From Flavobacterium sp. (GTDB lineage Bacteria > Bacteroidota > Bacteroidia > Flavobacteriales > Flavobacteriaceae), in contig NZ_JANXTI010000031.1 of NCBI RefSeq assembly GCF_025352425.1, positions 1 through 64,000 on the forward strand: DNA of 64,000 bases, written 5' to 3'. Made by a program: the position numbers and the translations under genes. Shown piece after piece: positions 18,143 through 26,690 of the stretch. Below the pieces are notes generated by a model, which was not told where the DNA came from, made no database searches, and worked only from the letters and a program-made list of their open reading frames with translations. Within the stretch, counting starts at the first letter, position 1; each line of letters begins with the position of its first letter.

Positions 18143-19408
18143 TTAACTTGGGCGAAGAAATAAGCTGTTTTTAATCGTTTTGAAAAAAACGAATGAGGTA
18201 ATAATTTCGGTGGCAATTAAGGCTATAAGCACACCTAAAACATGGTAAATTGGTGTAATCAGCAGAATAATAACCAAACTGATTATCGTAATAATCATGG
18301 TAACTTTAACATATCCACTTTGCTTGTTGGAAGCCAAAACCAATTGTTTCAGAGGAATTGTTATGCCTTGCAATATCGGAATAATGGTAGCAATTTTTAG
18401 CAAATTGCTTATAGTGGTTATTTCTTTAGGATTAAAATAGGTGACAATTTCAACCGAAAAAAATATAATGCCCATCATGGATAAAACGATAAAAAGAAAG
18501 TTCAAGCCATTGTAAAGTTTCCAGAAACGAAGCGCTTCATCGGTGCTTTTTTCTAATAAATAACACACTCTCGGATAAACAAAATTGAAGAAAAGTAAAA
18601 TATAGGTTTTAAAAATGACAATGATTTGGTCGATGATTTTGTATTGTCCGGCCATCACATTTCCGCCAAAAAAACTGATTAACACTATGGGTGAATACAT
18701 TTGCAGAGAAACAAAAATCTGAGAAGAAAAGATGGAGAAATTTGCTTTAATCATTTTGATTACTTCGGACTTCTTTGCATTCGAGAAAGAAAAAGAATGA
18801 TGAAAAAGAATATAAAACCAAGTAATTGCGTAGGCAACAATCATCCCGATTCCCCAAAGGAGATTGCAGTAAACATAATCTTCTGCTTTGTTGATAAAGA
18901 GAAAAACACCGATTAGGTAAATTACTTTTGACAGAATATTGAGAATGGTTATCCATTTGAAATTTTCGATACCTTGTAGAAACCATGTTGGGTTGATATA
19001 TTGCCCAACTACCATAGACAAGCTGAAAAAGAAAAGTGTTTTTTCTTGGCTGAAATAAGGAATAATATAGAAGAAGATTGAAGCCAAAACCAACATTGCT
19101 GTCAACAATAATAGCTTCGCCAAATAAGTGGTAACAAAAATACGCTCTAACTCCGCATGATTTTCCCGATTAATAGCGACCTCTTTTACCCCTACAATTT
19201 CGGAACCATAATCAACAAAAACCATAATAAAAAAGGCCAATGCCATTCCTACGCCTATTTTACCATAACCTTCTTCACCACAAATAGAAACAATATACGG
19301 AATGACCAGCAAAGGCGTTATCAAATTAAACCCTTGCCCAAAACCATAGATTATAAGATTTGAGAATTGTTTTTGATTTTTAAAAAGAGAGATTCCTTTT
19401 TGGAGCAT
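18143..19408 (-). CDS. oligosaccharide flippase (Wzx-like)
   Basis: A 421-residue MOP-superfamily exporter with about 12 transmembrane helices. The N-terminal YGFGQGFNLITPLLVIPYIV is typical of polysaccharide flippases. It would flip the undecaprenyl-linked repeat unit to the periplasmic face for the Wzy-like proteins. It starts 29 bp after a strong palindromic terminator (19438-19474), so its transcription depends on read-through or on a promoter I could not identify. A 42-bp gap separates it from the acyltransferase gene. Confidence 0.88.
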   Translation of the reverse strand: MLQKGISLFKNQKQFSNLIIYGFGQGFNLITPLLVIPYIVSICGEEGYGKIGVGMALAFFIMVFVDYGSEIVGVKEVAINRENHAELERIFVTTYLAKLLLLTAMLVLASIFFYIIPYFSQEKTLFFFSLSMVVGQYINPTWFLQGIENFKWITILNILSKVIYLIGVFLFINKAEDYVYCNLLWGIGMIVAYAITWFYILFHHSFSFSNAKKSEVIKMIKANFSIFSSQIFVSLQMYSPIVLISFFGGNVMAGQYKIIDQIIVIFKTYILLFFNFVYPRVCYLLEKSTDEALRFWKLYNGLNFLFIVLSMMGIIFFSVEIVTYFNPKEITTISNLLKIATIIPILQGITIPLKQLVLASNKQSGYVKVTMIITIISLVIILLITPIYHVLGVLIALIATEIITSFVFFKTIKNSLFLRPS

Positions 19409-19437
19409 TTCTAAGAAATTTTTTATAGCTTGAAACT

Positions 19438-19474
19438 AAAAAACCATAAATTGAAATTCAATTTATGGTTTTTT
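19438..19474. terminator. strong bidirectional palindromic terminator inside the island
   Basis: Arms of 18 bp (19438-19455 and 19457-19474) flank a single base, and the stem ends in A6/T6. It ends the lipoprotein unit on the minus strand and lies directly before the flippase gene. Confidence 0.75.
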
Positions 19475-19495
19475 AAAATTTATAATACTTATTAA

Positions 19496-20035
19496 TTATC
19501 TTGTTATCTTAATTAATTCTTCTTCTAATGTTGTGTGAGGATAAATTGAAGGTGCGGTAACTTGGTCAACTGTTTTTCGTTTTAAAACTCCTGTAGATTT
19601 ATCAACAATAGTGTTTTCTTGATTTGGATAAAAATAATTGAAAATATCAGCACCTGAAGCAACAAACATTTTGTCTAAATAATTGAATGTCATTTTCTTT
19701 AAAACAATCTCTGTTTGTTCAACATTTTTGCCATATCCAAGGTCTATTCTAAAATCTGTTGGAATAACATCTTCGGGTAATTTAAAAACAACTTGTTGTA
19801 CATTATCACTACCTTTTATTTGAGCCCAAACCGATTCTGTCTCTTCAAAATTAATAGATTTATCTTGAGTGTAGTAAAGATGCATATTATCATCTTTTTT
19901 AGCAATCAAATCTAATGTTACTAAAAACTGTTTTTCTTTAACTTCAGCAGGTTTTGCTTCTTCTGCTTGTTTTACATCATTTTTACATGAAAGTAAAGCG
20001 ATGAGTGGTAAAAAAAATAAAACTTTATTTCTCAT
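19496..20035 (-). CDS. hypothetical lipoprotein
   Basis: A 179-residue protein with a lipoprotein signal peptide: MRNKVLFFLPLIALLSCKND, with the lipobox cysteine at residue 17. The mature part is soluble, with a mixed alpha/beta look. I do not recognise a family. It has its own TATATTTG box (20055-20062) and a strong terminator (19438-19474), so it is a separate small transcription unit set within the polysaccharide operon. A link to polysaccharide export is possible but only from position. Confidence 0.75.
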   Translation of the reverse strand: MRNKVLFFLPLIALLSCKNDVKQAEEAKPAEVKEKQFLVTLDLIAKKDDNMHLYYTQDKSINFEETESVWAQIKGSDNVQQVVFKLPEDVIPTDFRIDLGYGKNVEQTEIVLKKMTFNYLDKMFVASGADIFNYFYPNQENTIVDKSTGVLKRKTVDQVTAPSIYPHTTLEEELIKITR

Positions 20036-20054
20036 ATTTTAAGTATATAATCTG

Positions 20055-20062
20055 CAAATATA
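20055..20062 (-). promoter_or_regulatory. TATATTTG promoter box for the lipoprotein gene
   Basis: On the minus strand TATATTTG lies 19 nt before the ATG, with TTG 15 nt further upstream. Confidence 0.6.
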
Positions 20063-20090
20063 AATTTTAATTTAATTCAAAACATATTAA

Positions 20091-21938
20091 TTATTCAAAA
20101 CTAAAATTTTTATCTGTTAGGAACAGTCCTTTTTTATTATTTTTAGTATCTATAATATATAAAGCAAGCACATAGGTTCCTTTATTAAAATCCGATTTTG
20201 AGAAAGTAGCATTAAAACCACAATTGGATATGTCATAACTGCTCTTAAAATAGCTTGTTACATCATCTCTTTTTACATTTTCACTTAAAATAATCCTGTT
20301 TTCATTATCTTTTATTGCCAACAATTGTATTTTGGTGCTTTCTGAACTTTGATCTAAAAAATAGGCCCATCCACTAATCGTTATTTGATTTGATTTTTCT
20401 TCAAACTTTTCAATATAAAAATTGATGTTATCTCCATTCTTTTCCTGAAAAGGGATAAAAGAAGAAAGATCAACAGTTGGTTTGTAATCACTTTTTATAA
20501 CATAGTGTTTCACAAATGCATCAAAGTATTCGACGCTTTCATCAAGAAAATAATTCTTTTCTAAAAATGCTTTAGTTTCATGTGTTGGCTTAAAGACAGG
20601 TGTATGTCCATCAAAATACCAAAAACTTTTTAAATGTAGCGTATCGGCTTTTATACTTGTAACATAACCATTTATATCGTTTTCTATTACAGGTTTGTAA
20701 TAGTTGTTTTGATTTAAATAATAGTTAAGATAAAAGCCGCCAAGTCTTGCTACAATTGTCTCATTTGCGTGTTTTTGAACCATATAGATGATAGCATGGC
20801 TAAATTGTGTTTTATAATAACTTGAGTAGAATTTTTTATCGTAAATCAAGTTTTTAATAGAAAAAAAAGAAAACAACAACAATACTGCTATTTGCAGGTA
20901 TTTATTTTTAAAAGTACTAATTGCCATTGCAAGCAAGATTATAACCATAGGAAGAATGCAAATGTAATATCGGCTTACAACTATTGGTAGTAAAACATAA
21001 GAATAAATTAATGGAAATATGATGGTTATTACTATCAATAACAAAAGTAAAAGAACTGGATTAATAATCACTCTACCATCTTTTTTATTGATGCCTTTTT
21101 TATAGCCAATGAACGATAATACTATTGAAGCTATAAAAACGACAATTATAATGATGTTCAATATAGAATTGAATCCAAAGAATTCCTTAAACATCATTTC
21201 ATAAGTATCCCATGTTGGCAGTTGAATCCAGATGGAGTCGCGTTTCGGATTTAATAAAACAATTATTATTGCCGGAATGTAAAGGATTGTAGTAATCAAA
21301 CCTGCAAAAACGGATAGTTTTAGTCTTTTAAACAACTGATTTTTTCCATCCTTAAAGATAAAATACAAGAGTATAAAATAAAAGGAAATCAATACAAATA
21401 CACCAAAAAACTGACTGTAAATCATTAACGATGAGCCAATAACAAATAAAATCATCGTCTTATAGTTGGGTTTTTTTAGGAATTTTATCAAAGTATATAA
21501 TGCTATACATGTGGTGAAAAACAATAAGGAATACATCCTGCCTTCCTGAGAGTAGTATATCTGAAAGTAATTTATTGAGGTTAAGAATGCGGCTATTAAA
21601 CCTACCTTCTTAGTAATTAATTCTTTACCTGCATAGAAGATGGAAAAAATTCCTAAAATTCCTAAAATTGCAGAAAAAAGTTTTAAAACCAAGGTAGTAT
21701 ATCCAAATAATAAGAAAAATATATGAACCAAAAAATAATATAACGGTGGATGCGGATCATGGTCTCTTAAAAAAGCATAAATGAATTGAAAATCATATTT
21801 AGGATCAGCAATATTTACCGTAAAAATCTCATCAATCCAAAGACTTTGAAAATCTAACTTATAAAACCTAAATAGCGCTCCAATAAAAGCAATGGCCAAT
21901 AAGATTTTATTACTCTTTATCCAATCGATAATTTTCAT
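20091..21938 (-). CDS. glycosyltransferase family 39-like membrane protein (ArnT/PMT-like)
   Basis: A 615-residue GT-C type transferase. About 10-12 transmembrane helices fill residues 10-375. The first extracytoplasmic loop has DEIFTVNIADP and the paired acidic region LRDHDPHPPLYYFLVH, typical of GT39/ArnT-like enzymes that use polyprenyl-phosphate sugars in the periplasm. The last about 230 residues form a soluble domain, ending with a beta-rich part containing ITISGWAYFLDQ. The adjacent GT2 gene is DPG-synthase-like and could make its lipid-linked donor. The two stand 2 bp apart. Confidence 0.85.
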   Translation of the reverse strand: MKIIDWIKSNKILLAIAFIGALFRFYKLDFQSLWIDEIFTVNIADPKYDFQFIYAFLRDHDPHPPLYYFLVHIFFLLFGYTTLVLKLFSAILGILGIFSIFYAGKELITKKVGLIAAFLTSINYFQIYYSQEGRMYSLLFFTTCIALYTLIKFLKKPNYKTMILFVIGSSLMIYSQFFGVFVLISFYFILLYFIFKDGKNQLFKRLKLSVFAGLITTILYIPAIIIVLLNPKRDSIWIQLPTWDTYEMMFKEFFGFNSILNIIIIVVFIASIVLSFIGYKKGINKKDGRVIINPVLLLLLLIVITIIFPLIYSYVLLPIVVSRYYICILPMVIILLAMAISTFKNKYLQIAVLLLFSFFSIKNLIYDKKFYSSYYKTQFSHAIIYMVQKHANETIVARLGGFYLNYYLNQNNYYKPVIENDINGYVTSIKADTLHLKSFWYFDGHTPVFKPTHETKAFLEKNYFLDESVEYFDAFVKHYVIKSDYKPTVDLSSFIPFQEKNGDNINFYIEKFEEKSNQITISGWAYFLDQSSESTKIQLLAIKDNENRIILSENVKRDDVTSYFKSSYDISNCGFNATFSKSDFNKGTYVLALYIIDTKNNKKGLFLTDKNFSFE

Positions 21939-21940
21939 TT

Positions 21941-22654
21941 TTAATAATTTTTAATCAATAAATACAGTTCTTTCAAGATTTTAAATGCCGTTTTCCAACC
22001 CAGCTTTGAACCATCAACATCTTCCCAGTTGTACACCGGAATTTCCCTTCCTTTACTTAGCAGGCTTTTCTGTTTTAACCGAACAAAAATTTCTACATCA
22101 AATAACCAGGAAGTTTTAAATGGTTTATCAAAAACTTGTTTTAAAATGGCACTCGAAAATATCTTTGCGCCACATTGGGTGTCGTATATGCCTAACTTGA
22201 ATTTTAGGTTTATAAATGTAATGATAACCCTTCCAATGATATGGCGATGATATTTTCTTTTTATCCCAGAATTCAGTAAAAGTATCCTTGAACCTAATAA
22301 AAATTCTGTCTCACCCTTTTCAATCTCAACTAACAATCTTTTGACCTCAGATTCTGGAGTCGAAAAATCCGCATCAAAATAACCTATATAATCATAATTG
22401 TTTTTTTCTAGTAATAGATTAACTGATTTAAAGATTGTATTTGCTTTTCCTTGGTTTTGTTTAAAATTAAGCACAAAACATCTTTCTTCGTTTTTTAATG
22501 CAAAGTCAGTTATAACGTCTAATGTACCATCTTTACTACCGTCATTTGCCAAGTATATATCAATGCTTGTGTTTTCTATCAAATAGATTAATGAAGAGGT
22601 TTTTAACCTTTTTTCTTCGTTATAACACGGAATTATAATTGCTATTTTTTGCAT
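21941..22654 (-). CDS. dolichyl-phosphate glucose/mannose synthase-like GT2
   Basis: A 237-residue GT2 enzyme. MQKIAIIIPCYNEEKRL, LANDGSKDGTLDVI and YIGYFDADFSTPESEV fit polyprenyl-phosphate-hexose synthases of the DPG/DPM type. It would load a sugar onto undecaprenyl phosphate, feeding the GT-C transferase just downstream. An upstream ATG at 22666 exists, but MQKIAIIIPC at 22654 is the standard family N terminus. With this start it overlaps the methyltransferase gene by 13 bp. Confidence 0.86.
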   Translation of the reverse strand: MQKIAIIIPCYNEEKRLKTSSLIYLIENTSIDIYLANDGSKDGTLDVITDFALKNEERCFVLNFKQNQGKANTIFKSVNLLLEKNNYDYIGYFDADFSTPESEVKRLLVEIEKGETEFLLGSRILLLNSGIKRKYHRHIIGRVIITFINLKFKLGIYDTQCGAKIFSSAILKQVFDKPFKTSWLFDVEIFVRLKQKSLLSKGREIPVYNWEDVDGSKLGWKTAFKILKELYLLIKNY

Positions 22655-23400
22655 AAACAATAACAAGAAAGTCCAGGAATAGTCATTCCAAGTTTTTTCA
22701 ACAATAAGCTTATCTCAAAATCTATGGTCAACATCGTGTTTATTGCAGCTGTTTTTAGTTTTCCGGCTTTCCAATTGTCTATGGATTCATCTAGGTCCTT
22801 TTTAAGGAACTTATCCAGCTTTCTAAACAGCAGTAAAGAAGTGAAATAATATCCTTTGTCAATTATTGTAAACTCGTTTTTATCTAAAACGTTTTTTAAT
22901 TGATTAAGCGAATATCTTCTATAATGACCTAATAAAACATCGTGGCTAGAAAAAACAGACTGAAAAGCCGGGACTGCAAAAAAGAAATAATTACTTTCTT
23001 TTGCCTGTAAATCATCAAGGATAATTTTCTCGTCTTCTAAATGTTCCAAGACATCCATACACAAATACAATGTTGGTGCTTTTTGTGTTATTGTTGTCAG
23101 ATATTCATTGAGATTCTGGAAATAAACAACCTGACTGTTGTTGTTATTTGCTTTTAATTGTGCGATGACTTCGGGAGTGTAGGCCGTATCAATCGCATAA
23201 TATTCTTGAGCCAAATTTTTATCTACTAAGGTGTGGATTATAAATGCATCACCACTGCCAATATCAACAATTCTGTCAATTGGAAATTTGATTTCTGATT
23301 GTTTTAAAAAGGTATGCAAAACATTCTTCCTCGAGGTTTCCCAAGGATGTCTGCTGTAATTACTCTTGTCATTTAATCTTGTGAACTCTGATATATCCAT
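22642..23400 (-). CDS. class I SAM-dependent methyltransferase
   Basis: A 252-residue protein with a Rossmann-fold methyltransferase core. IVDIGSGDAFIIHTL is the SAM-binding motif I, AIDTAYTPE follows, and LYLCMDVLEHLEDEKII is motif II/III with the Asp-Val-Leu-Glu-His signature. The position between rfbD and the GT2 gene suggests sugar or lipid-intermediate methylation, but no substrate can be named. It has 3 bp to rfbD and a short overlap with the GT2 gene. Confidence 0.82.
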   Translation of the reverse strand: MDISEFTRLNDKSNYSRHPWETSRKNVLHTFLKQSEIKFPIDRIVDIGSGDAFIIHTLVDKNLAQEYYAIDTAYTPEVIAQLKANNNNSQVVYFQNLNEYLTTITQKAPTLYLCMDVLEHLEDEKIILDDLQAKESNYFFFAVPAFQSVFSSHDVLLGHYRRYSLNQLKNVLDKNEFTIIDKGYYFTSLLLFRKLDKFLKKDLDESIDNWKAGKLKTAAINTMLTIDFEISLLLKKLGMTIPGLSCYCLCKK

Positions 23401-23403
23401 TTG

Positions 23404-24291
23404 TTAATGCTTAAGCTGTTGTAAACTGTCTTCCCAGTTTTTGATTTGAATTCCAAATGTAGTCTTCATTTTGGTCTTATCCAAAACACTAAACTTTGGT
23501 CTCATAGCTGGAGTTGGAAAACTTGAAGTAGGAATGGGCTGTAAATTTATAGTTATATTATTGACTTCAAATATCTTTTTTGCGAAATCATACCAACTGC
23601 ACTGCCCTTCGTTGCTGAAGTTGTAAATGCCAAAGTTGAATGCTGGGTGTTGCACTTCGACAAGCTCAGTCTGACAAATTATTTTTACTAAACATTCGGC
23701 TAAATCAACGGCATTTGTTGGAGTTCCTATTTGGTCATTAACCACGGAAATCGAATCTTTTTCCGAAGCCAATCTCAACATGGTTTTCATAAAATTATTT
23801 CCAAATTGGGAATAAACCCATGAGGTTCTGATGATGTAATAGCTTTTAAGAGTCGCCTGAATAGCTTTTTCTCCGTCTAATTTGGTTTGCCCATAAACTC
23901 CAGTTGGATTTGGAATATCGTCTTCCGTATATCCTTTACCATTTTTCACACTGAGCGCAGTCGAAGTGCCATCAAAAACAAAATCGGTGGAAATATGAAG
24001 TAAAACCGTTGAATATTCTTTGCAGACTTGAGCTAAATTTTTAGCGCCGGTAACATTAATCAAATATGCTTTTTCGGGCTCGCTTTCGGCTTTGTCAACA
24101 GCAGTGTAAGCTGCGGCATTTATGCAATAGTTAGGTTTTATTTTAGAAAAAGTGGATTCGCAATTTTCGATATTGGTTATATCTAAGTCAGCAGAAGAGC
24201 AAAAAACAAAATGTAGTTCAGGATAATTTGGCGCAATAAATTGCAAACTCTGTCCTAATTGCCCATTGGCTCCTGTGACTAAAACTACCAT
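23404..24291 (-). CDS. rfbD: dTDP-4-dehydrorhamnose reductase
   Basis: A 295-residue SDR enzyme, last step of dTDP-L-rhamnose synthesis. VTGANGQLGQSL binds the nucleotide. HISTDFVFDGT and YGQTKLDGEKA (catalytic YxxxK) are intact. Two short inserts relative to my recollection of the family, TALSVKNGK after DFVFDGTS and CQTELVEVQH after LVKII, coincide exactly with two copies of a palindromic repeat (23945-23968 and 23653-23676). The enzyme thus seems to tolerate repeat insertions in surface loops. It overlaps rfbC by 7 bp. Confidence 0.9.
   Translation of the reverse strand: MVVLVTGANGQLGQSLQFIAPNYPELHFVFCSSADLDITNIENCESTFSKIKPNYCINAAAYTAVDKAESEPEKAYLINVTGAKNLAQVCKEYSTVLLHISTDFVFDGTSTALSVKNGKGYTEDDIPNPTGVYGQTKLDGEKAIQATLKSYYIIRTSWVYSQFGNNFMKTMLRLASEKDSISVVNDQIGTPTNAVDLAECLVKIICQTELVEVQHPAFNFGIYNFSNEGQCSWYDFAKKIFEVNNITINLQPIPTSSFPTPAMRPKFSVLDKTKMKTTFGIQIKNWEDSLQQLKH
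23653..23676 (+). repeat. REP-like element (CACTTCGAC..GCTCAGT) in rfbD, copy 1
   Basis: The core CACTTCGACAAGCTCAGT matches, in inverted orientation, the element at 23945-23968. In the rfbD frame it encodes TELVEV. I recall this motif as a dispersed repeat in many Bacteroidota genomes. Its family name was not checked. Confidence 0.7.
23945..23968 (-). repeat. REP-like element (CACTTCGAC..GCTCAGT) in rfbD, copy 2
   Basis: On the plus strand it reads CACTGAGCGCAGTCGAAGTG, the reverse complement of the copy-1 type. In rfbD it encodes STALSV. The two copies lie in opposite orientation 270 bp apart inside one gene. Confidence 0.7.
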
Positions 24292-24836
24292 ACTTTTTTG
24301 GCGTTTTCTAATGTAGGTTGGACTTTATCCTTTTCTGAAATGATTAATTCCTCAACGGGAAAATCCCAATTAACATTTATGGTTTTATCATTATAGCTAA
24401 TGCCACCTTCAGACTCTTTGTTATAAAAGTTATCACATTTGTAGAAAAAAGTCGCTGTTTCACTCATCACTAAAAACCCATGGGCAAATCCTCTTGGGAC
24501 AAAGAACTGTCTCTGGTTTTCCCCGGATAAAACTACAGCTTCATATTGCCCAAATGTTTGCGAACCAGGTCTGATATCAACGGCAATGTCTAAAACTTCT
24601 CCATGTAATACGCGAACTAACTTGGCCTGAGCGTGCGCTCCTGTTTGATAATGCAAACCGCGTAAAACGCCTTTGGATGAAAACGATTGATTGTCCTGAA
24701 CAAAATGTACTTGTTGATTAACTCCTTTTTGAAAAGTGTCTTCGTTGAAGCTTTCCATAAAATAACCACGTTCGTCTTTGATGATTTTTGGTTCAATGAT
24801 AAAACAGCCTTGAAGTTTGGTTGGAATAAAATTCAT
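24285..24836 (-). CDS. rfbC: dTDP-4-dehydrorhamnose 3,5-epimerase
   Basis: A 183-residue cupin-fold epimerase. ERGYFMESFNEDTF, VQDNQSFSSKGVLRGLHYQ (catalytic His region) and VPRGFAHGFLVMSE are the family hallmarks. It converts dTDP-4-keto-6-deoxyglucose to the rhamno form that RfbD reduces. It stands 3 bp from rfbA and overlaps rfbD by 7 bp, consistent with a tightly coupled rfbACD block. Confidence 0.94.
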   Translation of the reverse strand: MNFIPTKLQGCFIIEPKIIKDERGYFMESFNEDTFQKGVNQQVHFVQDNQSFSSKGVLRGLHYQTGAHAQAKLVRVLHGEVLDIAVDIRPGSQTFGQYEAVVLSGENQRQFFVPRGFAHGFLVMSETATFFYKCDNFYNKESEGGISYNDKTINVNWDFPVEELIISEKDKVQPTLENAKKVW

Positions 24837-24839
24837 GTC

Positions 24840-25697
24840 TTAAATCAAGCTAAGTAAATGTGTACCGTAACCACTTTTTAACAAAGGCTGGGCTAATTTT
24901 TCTAATTGTTTTGAATCTATATAACCCATTCTATAAGCGGCTTCTTCTATAGCGCCAATTTTTAATCCTTGACGTTCTTCAATAACCTGGACAAATTGTC
25001 CCGCCTGCATTAACGATTGGAATGTTCCCGTGTCTAACCAGGCTGTGCCTCTGTCGAGAATGCTCACTTTGAGCTTTCCTATTCGTAAATACTCTTTATT
25101 GACATCGGTGATTTCAAGTTCTCCCCGATGGCTTGGTTTAATATTAGCCGCGATTTCGACTACGTTATTATCATAAAAATAAATACCGGGAACGGCAAAA
25201 TTTGATTTAGGATGTTCCGGTTTTTCTTCTATAGAAATTACTTTCCCGTCTTTATCAAAATCGACAACTCCATAACGTTCCGGATCCTGAACATGGTAAG
25301 CATAAATGATTCCTCCATCAGGATTATTATTAGTTAACAACAAATCTGAAAGTCCTGTTCCGTAAAAAATATTATCGCCAAGAACTAAGGCAACTTTATC
25401 GTTACCAATAAACTCTTTTCCAATAATAAACGCTTCGGCAAGGCCATTTGGATTTTCCTGTACAGCATACTCAAATCGACATCCCAAGCTTTTCCCATCG
25501 CCTAATAATTGTCTAAATAATGGTAAGTCATGAGGTGTTGATATGATTAAAATTTCATTAATACCGGACCACATCAAGGTTGACAACGGATAATAAATCA
25601 TTGGCTTATCATAGATCGGCATCAACTGCTTACTAACCGCCAATGTCAATGGATGCAACCTTGTTCCCGATCCACCAGCTAAAATAATTCCTTTCAT
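24840..25697 (-). CDS. rfbA: glucose-1-phosphate thymidylyltransferase
   Basis: A 285-residue nucleotidyltransferase making dTDP-glucose from dTTP and glucose-1-phosphate. [17 protein letters not shown] is the nucleotide-binding signature, [15 protein letters not shown] and [10 protein letters not shown] follow, and [19 protein letters not shown] is the sugar-binding region. Length is normal. It is the first rml gene of the island. The dehydratase gene rfbB, usually adjacent, is missing from this window. Confidence 0.95.
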   Translation of the reverse strand: MKGIILAGGSGTRLHPLTLAVSKQLMPIYDKPMIYYPLSTLMWSGINEILIISTPHDLPLFRQLLGDGKSLGCRFEYAVQENPNGLAEAFIIGKEFIGNDKVALVLGDNIFYGTGLSDLLLTNNNPDGGIIYAYHVQDPERYGVVDFDKDGKVISIEEKPEHPKSNFAVPGIYFYDNNVVEIAANIKPSHRGELEITDVNKEYLRIGKLKVSILDRGTAWLDTGTFQSLMQAGQFVQVIEERQGLKIGAIEEAAYRMGYIDSKQLEKLAQPLLKSGYGTHLLSLI

Positions 25698-25700
25698 AAT

Positions 25701-26681
25701 CTAACTTTTCAATTTTGCCATTTGGGTTTTGTAATACGATTTGAGGTACCCACCTAATACAAATAAAAATATAAACAATAATGGCAATATTAATTTCATT
25801 TTCCCGTTGACAGCCTTGTTGCTTTTAACATTTAATGTCGCACTGCTTTCCTTTATTATTTTGTCAAGATTAACCAATTCCAAACGGTGTGCACCTTGTT
25901 CATTAACCAGCTGATCTTTAATTTTAATGACTTCGTTTAATTGTGAATTTTCGTTGTAGTAAACCAGTTTATCACTTTTTTGTGATCCATTTGTAGTGTT
26001 TGAAAAAGCATTTAAAAGTCCGTTAATTTGAGAAATTATCGAATCATTCTCAGCCATTTTAATTTTAATGTTATTCACATATTCCTTCTGGATTATTTTA
26101 TAGTAATCAGAATTATTAAGATAATTCAAAATAGGCTGAACCGTTTTTTCGTCTGAGGTTTCGTTAAGTGTCGAAAATGAAATAATATGATATGGGTAAT
26201 TTTTACTTGTCAAACTTTCGTTTACAATCTTCTTAATGTCGCCGTCTTCTGCCATCAGTTTTATCAATTCAAAATTTTGAGCTTTATTGTCAATGAACTT
26301 ATAGACGTCTGTAATTGGTATAATAGTAATTGCTTTGAGGTTTCTAGTCTCTTTAATTCCGATAATGTCTTTCAGGAATAGCGTGTCGTTATCTTCAATT
26401 TTGGAATTAATCAATTCAACTTTTGCATACAAATAATCTACTGCACCAAAATTTGGGCTTACAATAATCTGACTATCATATATTTTTGAAGTTTTATCAA
26501 GATACACCCCTAATCCGGCTCCAAGAACAAATAGTATTCCGATCCAAAGAATGTTTCTTTTAAAAAACAAAAATCCCCTGAAAATACTCGTTGAAATGTT
26601 CTCTAAAAAGTTGCCAATTTTCTTGGAAATCTGTGACAAATCTATTTCCTGATTGTCATTATTTTGAGATGTTGCACTCAT
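25701..26681 (-). CDS. Wzz-like chain-length determinant protein
   Basis: A 326-residue inner-membrane protein with two transmembrane helices (about residues 45-62 and 299-317) bracketing a large periplasmic domain. The periplasmic part is helical with a coiled-coil stretch around residues 190-280. This is the polysaccharide co-polymerase layout. No Walker kinase domain is fused, so it is Wzz-type rather than Wzc-type. It would set polymer length together with the Wzy-like proteins. It lies 3 bp before rfbA and 9 bp after the DUF6909-type gene. Confidence 0.78.
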   Translation of the reverse strand: MSATSQNNDNQEIDLSQISKKIGNFLENISTSIFRGFLFFKRNILWIGILFVLGAGLGVYLDKTSKIYDSQIIVSPNFGAVDYLYAKVELINSKIEDNDTLFLKDIIGIKETRNLKAITIIPITDVYKFIDNKAQNFELIKLMAEDGDIKKIVNESLTSKNYPYHIISFSTLNETSDEKTVQPILNYLNNSDYYKIIQKEYVNNIKIKMAENDSIISQINGLLNAFSNTTNGSQKSDKLVYYNENSQLNEVIKIKDQLVNEQGAHRLELVNLDKIIKESSATLNVKSNKAVNGKMKLILPLLFIFLFVLGGYLKSYYKTQMAKLKS

Positions 26682-26690
26682 AAAGAATAA

